NCBI GenBank assembly: GCA_900548705.1
Contig: URLF01000095.1
Coordinates: 1-9,307 of the forward strand
DNA from: an uncultured Porphyromonadaceae bacterium
GTDB lineage: Bacteria > Bacteroidota > Bacteroidia > Bacteroidales > Muribaculaceae
DNA: 9,307 nucleotides
Direction: 5' to 3'
The translations under genes and the position numbers were made by a program. The notes below the pieces were generated by a model. That model saw only the letters and a list, made by a program, of their open reading frames with translations, had not been told where the DNA came from and did not search any database. Within the stretch, counting starts at the first letter, position 1. Every line of letters starts with the position of its first letter. Below are positions 6,413 to 9,307 of the stretch, in pieces.

Positions 6413-8617
6413 TCAAAGAGCCACCTTGCGGCTGCAGGCCACCTGCGCCCCTTTGACGTTGACCAAAAAGATTCCGTTGCCCCAGGAGGAAGCATCGATT
6501 GAGGCCACGCCACCCTCAACGGGGTAAGAACCAATCAAATTGCCCGAGACTGTGTAGACAGCCGCCTGGCAGCCTGAACCGACAGCGGGCAAAGCGACAT
6601 AGACTGTCGTCCCCTCGGCCCAGACACGGATGTCGTCAGCCGTCACATCGGCCGATGCCACCTCGACACCGGAAGAGGAAGCCGCCTCCCTCACGCAAGC
6701 GGCACTGTTGATGCGTCCCGCCCCGTAAGTGTTATTGGGCAGCTCACCCATATAATCATCGGTGAAGGCTGTCGAGGTGATAATCGAGCGGGCCTGTTCC
6801 GGGGTCAGCTCAGGATTCGCCTCAAGCATGAGAGCCACCGTCCCGGCCACGAAGGGAGCCGCCATCGAGGTGCCGATGTTATAGGCATAATAATAGCGCG
6901 CACCGTTGTCGATGGTCAGACCATTTGTATAATAGTCAATCTGGTCATAAGTAGCCCCAACCGAAATGTAGTAATACTTGTTGATGGCGGAGACCACGGG
7001 ATTACCGGCGGCAAGGATATTGGGAACGACGCGCCCGTCAGCAGTAGGGCCGTAGCTTGAGAAGTAGGAATGGCGGTCCTGGTCGTAGCCGGGCACCTCG
7101 CTCATGATGGAATATCCGCCGGAGTTCCATTCGATACGGTTTCGGGCATCGAACGCCCCCACCGAGATGATGCGGTTGGCGGTGCCGCCGATTTCCCCGA
7201 CAGTGCCGTCATATGTGCCGTCGGTCCATCCGTTCTTGCCATTGGATGAGAACTCGTTATGGCTGTAGTTCCACATATCGACGGTCTGGCCCGGCTCACC
7301 CTCGACGACAACCCCGAGCAGACGCCCCTGGGCCAGCTCGGAAGCCTGACACTCCACACTGACGTGGGGCTGCCCGTTGAGGGGATTGATCTCGGCGGAA
7401 ATCAGGACGGTAGCCGCGACTCCGCAGTCGTTGACGTTGAACCATGTCGCCACATAGTCACCCTCGACTGCGGTGTCAACCGCCGGGGTCTCGGCCACGA
7501 TGTTACCTTTGAGGGAGTTCACCACACAAAGCTTCACCTTTATGTCGGAGCTGTTCTTGCCCCAGATGTCAAGGTAATGGAGATTGTGGGATGTGTTGGC
7601 CCCCTGGGTGAGCATCGTCTTGAGCATGCAGTCGTCGGGGGTGAAAGTCTCGGCGGCATGGAGCTTCTCGGCACCCTCGTTTCCACACGCGCCCACGATG
7701 ATGCGGCCCGGGCCGCTCACCTCGTCAATCAGCTTGTCGAGGGGGGAGGTGCCGTTGTGGGGGCCGATATGGTCACCAAGGCTCATGTTTATCACACATG
7801 GCTTCCCTACCTTGTCGGCATAGGCGAAGATATATTTGATAGCGTCGGCGATAGCCACACTGTTCTCCTGGTCAAGGCTGACAAACACGATATCGGCATC
7901 TGGAGCCACACCGTAAAATTCCGAAAGGAAATCCCCTCCGGCGGCGGTGCAGGTGGTATGGCAACCATGGTATTCCGAATATGTGTCATACTCCGCCTGG
8001 GTGATTTTCTCAGGGGTGGCATATTCCACGCCGTAGCCGAACTCCTCGGGAGGTGTCCCGAAGCTCGAACGCTGGTTCCAGACCAGCTTGATACGGTTGT
8101 TGCCGTCGGCATCCCTGAAAGCGATATGGCCGTACTCAATGCCGATGTCAATCATACCGACCACCACACCCTTTCCGGTGTATGCCGAGGGGAGCAGGCC
8201 ACCGGTGTTGTTGTGGACATCATCCACTCCGGCGAGGTCGCGGGCATAGTCATTGAGAAGCTCCACACGGTTGCCAAGCGATATGTACCTGACTCCCGGC
8301 ACCTCCCCGGCCTGAGCGAGGACATCGACAGGGATGGTGGCGGAATAGAAGAGCCCATGGTTATGGCGCAGCGAAATCCCGAGGGCCTCAAGGGAAGCCG
8401 CCGCCCCCTCGTCATCAAGGATGACATACGCTCCCACCGTCGAACGCTCTTCGACAGGGGCGGCGCTGCGCTCCTTGACATTGACCTTCATGGGGGTGAC
8501 TCCGAGACTTTTCCCGGCGAGCATCAGCCGGGCGTTCGGAGCCAGGGTCTGGCCGGCGGCCGGGATGGCCGCCAGCCCCATGGCTGCAATGAAAAATCCT
8601 GAAAGTAACTTTCTCAT
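6413..8617 (-). CDS. Secreted S8 family (subtilisin-like) serine peptidase with C-terminal sorting domain
   Basis: A predicted secreted endopeptidase of 734 residues. The N-terminus is a signal peptide (residues 1 to about 22, MRKLLSGFFIAAMGLAAIPA). Residues about 60-120 resemble a subtilase propeptide. The catalytic triad is readable: Asp157 in GMIDIGIEYGH, His217 in YHGCHTTCTAAGG, and Ser584 in NIGTSMAAPFVAG. Oxyanion-hole Asn313 lies in GACGNEG. An insertion of about 150 residues (roughly 325-475), probably a beta-sandwich, separates the Asn313 region from NRIISVGAFDARNR (481-494), as in other large Bacteroidetes subtilases. The C-terminal 50 residues (AAVYTVSGNLIGSYPV, then WGNGIFLVNV and a basic end SRKVAL) match the form of a T9SS type A sorting domain. 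The motif HGTH reads HGCH, and the protein has 11 cysteines. The start at 8617 gives the signal peptide directly and lies 27 bp after the repeat protein stop. Substrate unknown. Confidence 0.93.
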   Translation of the reverse strand: MRKLLSGFFIAAMGLAAIPAAGQTLAPNARLMLAGKSLGVTPMKVNVKERSAAPVEERSTVGAYVILDDEGAAASLEALGISLRHNHGLFYSATIPVDVLAQAGEVPGVRYISLGNRVELLNDYARDLAGVDDVHNNTGGLLPSAYTGKGVVVGMIDIGIEYGHIAFRDADGNNRIKLVWNQRSSFGTPPEEFGYGVEYATPEKITQAEYDTYSEYHGCHTTCTAAGGDFLSEFYGVAPDADIVFVSLDQENSVAIADAIKYIFAYADKVGKPCVINMSLGDHIGPHNGTSPLDKLIDEVSGPGRIIVGACGNEGAEKLHAAETFTPDDCMLKTMLTQGANTSHNLHYLDIWGKNSSDIKVKLCVVNSLKGNIVAETPAVDTAVEGDYVATWFNVNDCGVAATVLISAEINPLNGQPHVSVECQASELAQGRLLGVVVEGEPGQTVDMWNYSHNEFSSNGKNGWTDGTYDGTVGEIGGTANRIISVGAFDARNRIEWNSGGYSIMSEVPGYDQDRHSYFSSYGPTADGRVVPNILAAGNPVVSAINKYYYISVGATYDQIDYYTNGLTIDNGARYYYAYNIGTSMAAPFVAGTVALMLEANPELTPEQARSIITSTAFTDDYMGELPNNTYGAGRINSAACVREAASSSGVEVASADVTADDIRVWAEGTTVYVALPAVGSGCQAAVYTVSGNLIGSYPVEGGVASIDASSWGNGIFLVNVKGAQVACSRKVAL

Positions 8618-8644
8618 ATTTTCCGGTTGAAAACAATTCTATGG

Positions 8645-9307
8645 TCAGAGACCGGAGCATTCACCCCTGTACTCGATAACCACACGTTCGGGAGTACCAC
8701 TCTTGCCGTCTCCCCACATAGCCTTGTACCAGTTGGTCACGTCGGCATTGATGGTCACGGTGCCGTCACCATTCTCCACCACCTGCATGGTGCCTGACAT
8801 GCCTTGGTTGCGATACTGGCCGTTCGGGCTGGCGAGCTGGATTGAACCATAATGGAAGAGGTAGTAGGGTGCGCCGGAATTGGTCTCGGTATGTTCGGCG
8901 AAGTTGATTACCTGGCCGATATACTCGGGGAGCATCTCGATATAGCATTTCTCGGAGGAATTCTCAAACTGCGCGGTGTATTTCACACGGCCGTCGCTGG
9001 AATTTGTCTTGGCGAAGGAGGTGATGGCGAGGTTGTTGGAGAGGTCGCCGTCCATATTGTAATATTCGACGGTGTTCTTGGCCTTGGGAGCGAGCCCTTC
9101 ACATTCACCGGTGTATTCGATGGTCACGCGTTCGGGAGTGCCGCTCTTGCCCTCTCCCCACATGGCCTTGTACCAGTTGGTCACGTCGGCGGTGATGATC
9201 ACGGTACCATCCTCATTCTCGATTACCTGCATAGTGCCCGACATACCCTGATTGCGATACTGGCCGTTGGGGCTGGCAAGCTGGATTGAGCCGTAATAGA
9301 AGAGGTA
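8645..9307 (-). CDS. Tandem-repeat protein of unknown function, C-terminal 220 residues (5' end outside window)
   Basis: The reading frame is open to the right edge, so the start is not visible and the methionine at 9244 is internal. I do not recognise a named family. The visible part holds the end of one repeat and a complete second repeat with a period of 148 residues (444 bp). Each unit runs from about APKAKNTVEYYN to GEC(E/S)GL, so the protein stops exactly at a repeat boundary. Shared sections include YGSIQLASPNGQYRNQGMSG and DVTNWYKAMWG. Alternating hydrophobic and polar residues, many Gly/Asn/Thr turns and aromatic residues suggest beta-rich extracellular domains. A resemblance to lipocalin/calycin-like Bacteroidales surface domains is possible but unproven. 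No sorting domain is present at the C-terminus, unlike the two downstream genes. It is 27 bp upstream of the S8 peptidase gene and probably in the same operon, so the two may work together at the cell surface. Confidence 0.8.
   Translation of the reverse strand, partial: YLFYYGSIQLASPNGQYRNQGMSGTMQVIENEDGTVIITADVTNWYKAMWGEGKSGTPERVTIEYTGECEGLAPKAKNTVEYYNMDGDLSNNLAITSFAKTNSSDGRVKYTAQFENSSEKCYIEMLPEYIGQVINFAEHTETNSGAPYYLFHYGSIQLASPNGQYRNQGMSGTMQVVENGDGTVTINADVTNWYKAMWGDGKSGTPERVVIEYRGECSGL
8658..8863 (-). repeat. Coding repeat, downstream copy (444-bp period)
   Basis: This stretch aligns without gaps to 9102-9307 at an offset of 444 bp. By hand I count about 31 differences in 206 bases, roughly 85% identity. 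The proteins differ less, so many changes are silent, which points to an older duplication kept under selection. It encodes the last 69 or so residues of the final repeat unit. Confidence 0.8.
9102..9307 (-). repeat. Coding repeat, upstream copy (continues past window edge)
   Basis: Partner of 8658-8863. It encodes the end of the preceding repeat unit, from YLFYYGSIQLASPNG to GECEGL. Because similarity reaches the last base of the window, more of this unit, and perhaps more units, lie outside. Confidence 0.8.

Noticed and set aside
7259..8602. 447-codon open frame on the plus strand opposite the S8 peptidase
   Set aside because: Antisense shadow of a gene with a complete catalytic triad; no recognisable motif.
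8645..9244. Treating the ATG at 9244 as the start of the repeat protein
   Set aside because: The frame stays open to the window edge and the upstream codons match the other repeat copy, so this methionine is internal.

Overview
The window comes from a Bacteroidales bacterium, most likely a gut lineage close to Muribaculaceae; this is a judgement from protein style, not a database match. The signs are a short Gram-positive-style GyrB, secreted proteins ending in type IX secretion (T9SS)-like C-terminal sorting domains, gene starts preceded by A/T-rich sequence without a clear Shine-Dalgarno, and a promoter matching the Bacteroides -33/-7 consensus. GC content is clearly above 50%. Every supported gene is on the minus strand, so transcription runs from high to low coordinates.

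Right block (9307 to about 5820) is a secretion-oriented gene group. It starts with the C-terminal part of a protein built from about 148-residue tandem repeats (cut by the window edge). A signal-peptide-bearing S8 (subtilisin-like) serine peptidase of 734 residues with a C-terminal sorting-type domain follows. Last comes a 166-residue exported protein with the same kind of C-terminal domain. Gaps are 27 and 23 bp, so the three are probably one operon, closed by two hairpins downstream of the last stop.

Central gap (5614-5888) holds those terminator hairpins and, further along, a well-formed gyrB promoter. A 9-bp inverted repeat begins almost exactly at the predicted transcription start.

Left block (5613 to 1) is housekeeping: gyrB (DNA gyrase subunit B), rnr (ribonuclease R) and the N-terminal 357 residues of rpoN (sigma-54), which runs off the left edge. 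gyrB and rnr are 83 bp apart with a perfect 11-bp inverted repeat between them; rnr and rpoN are 60 bp apart. They may be partly cotranscribed.

I found no RNA gene, insertion sequence, CRISPR array or prophage. Nothing here clearly amounts to a new system. The most unusual parts are the repeat protein with its adjacent peptidase, the cysteines around the peptidase active site, and the 5'-end hairpin of the gyrB transcript.
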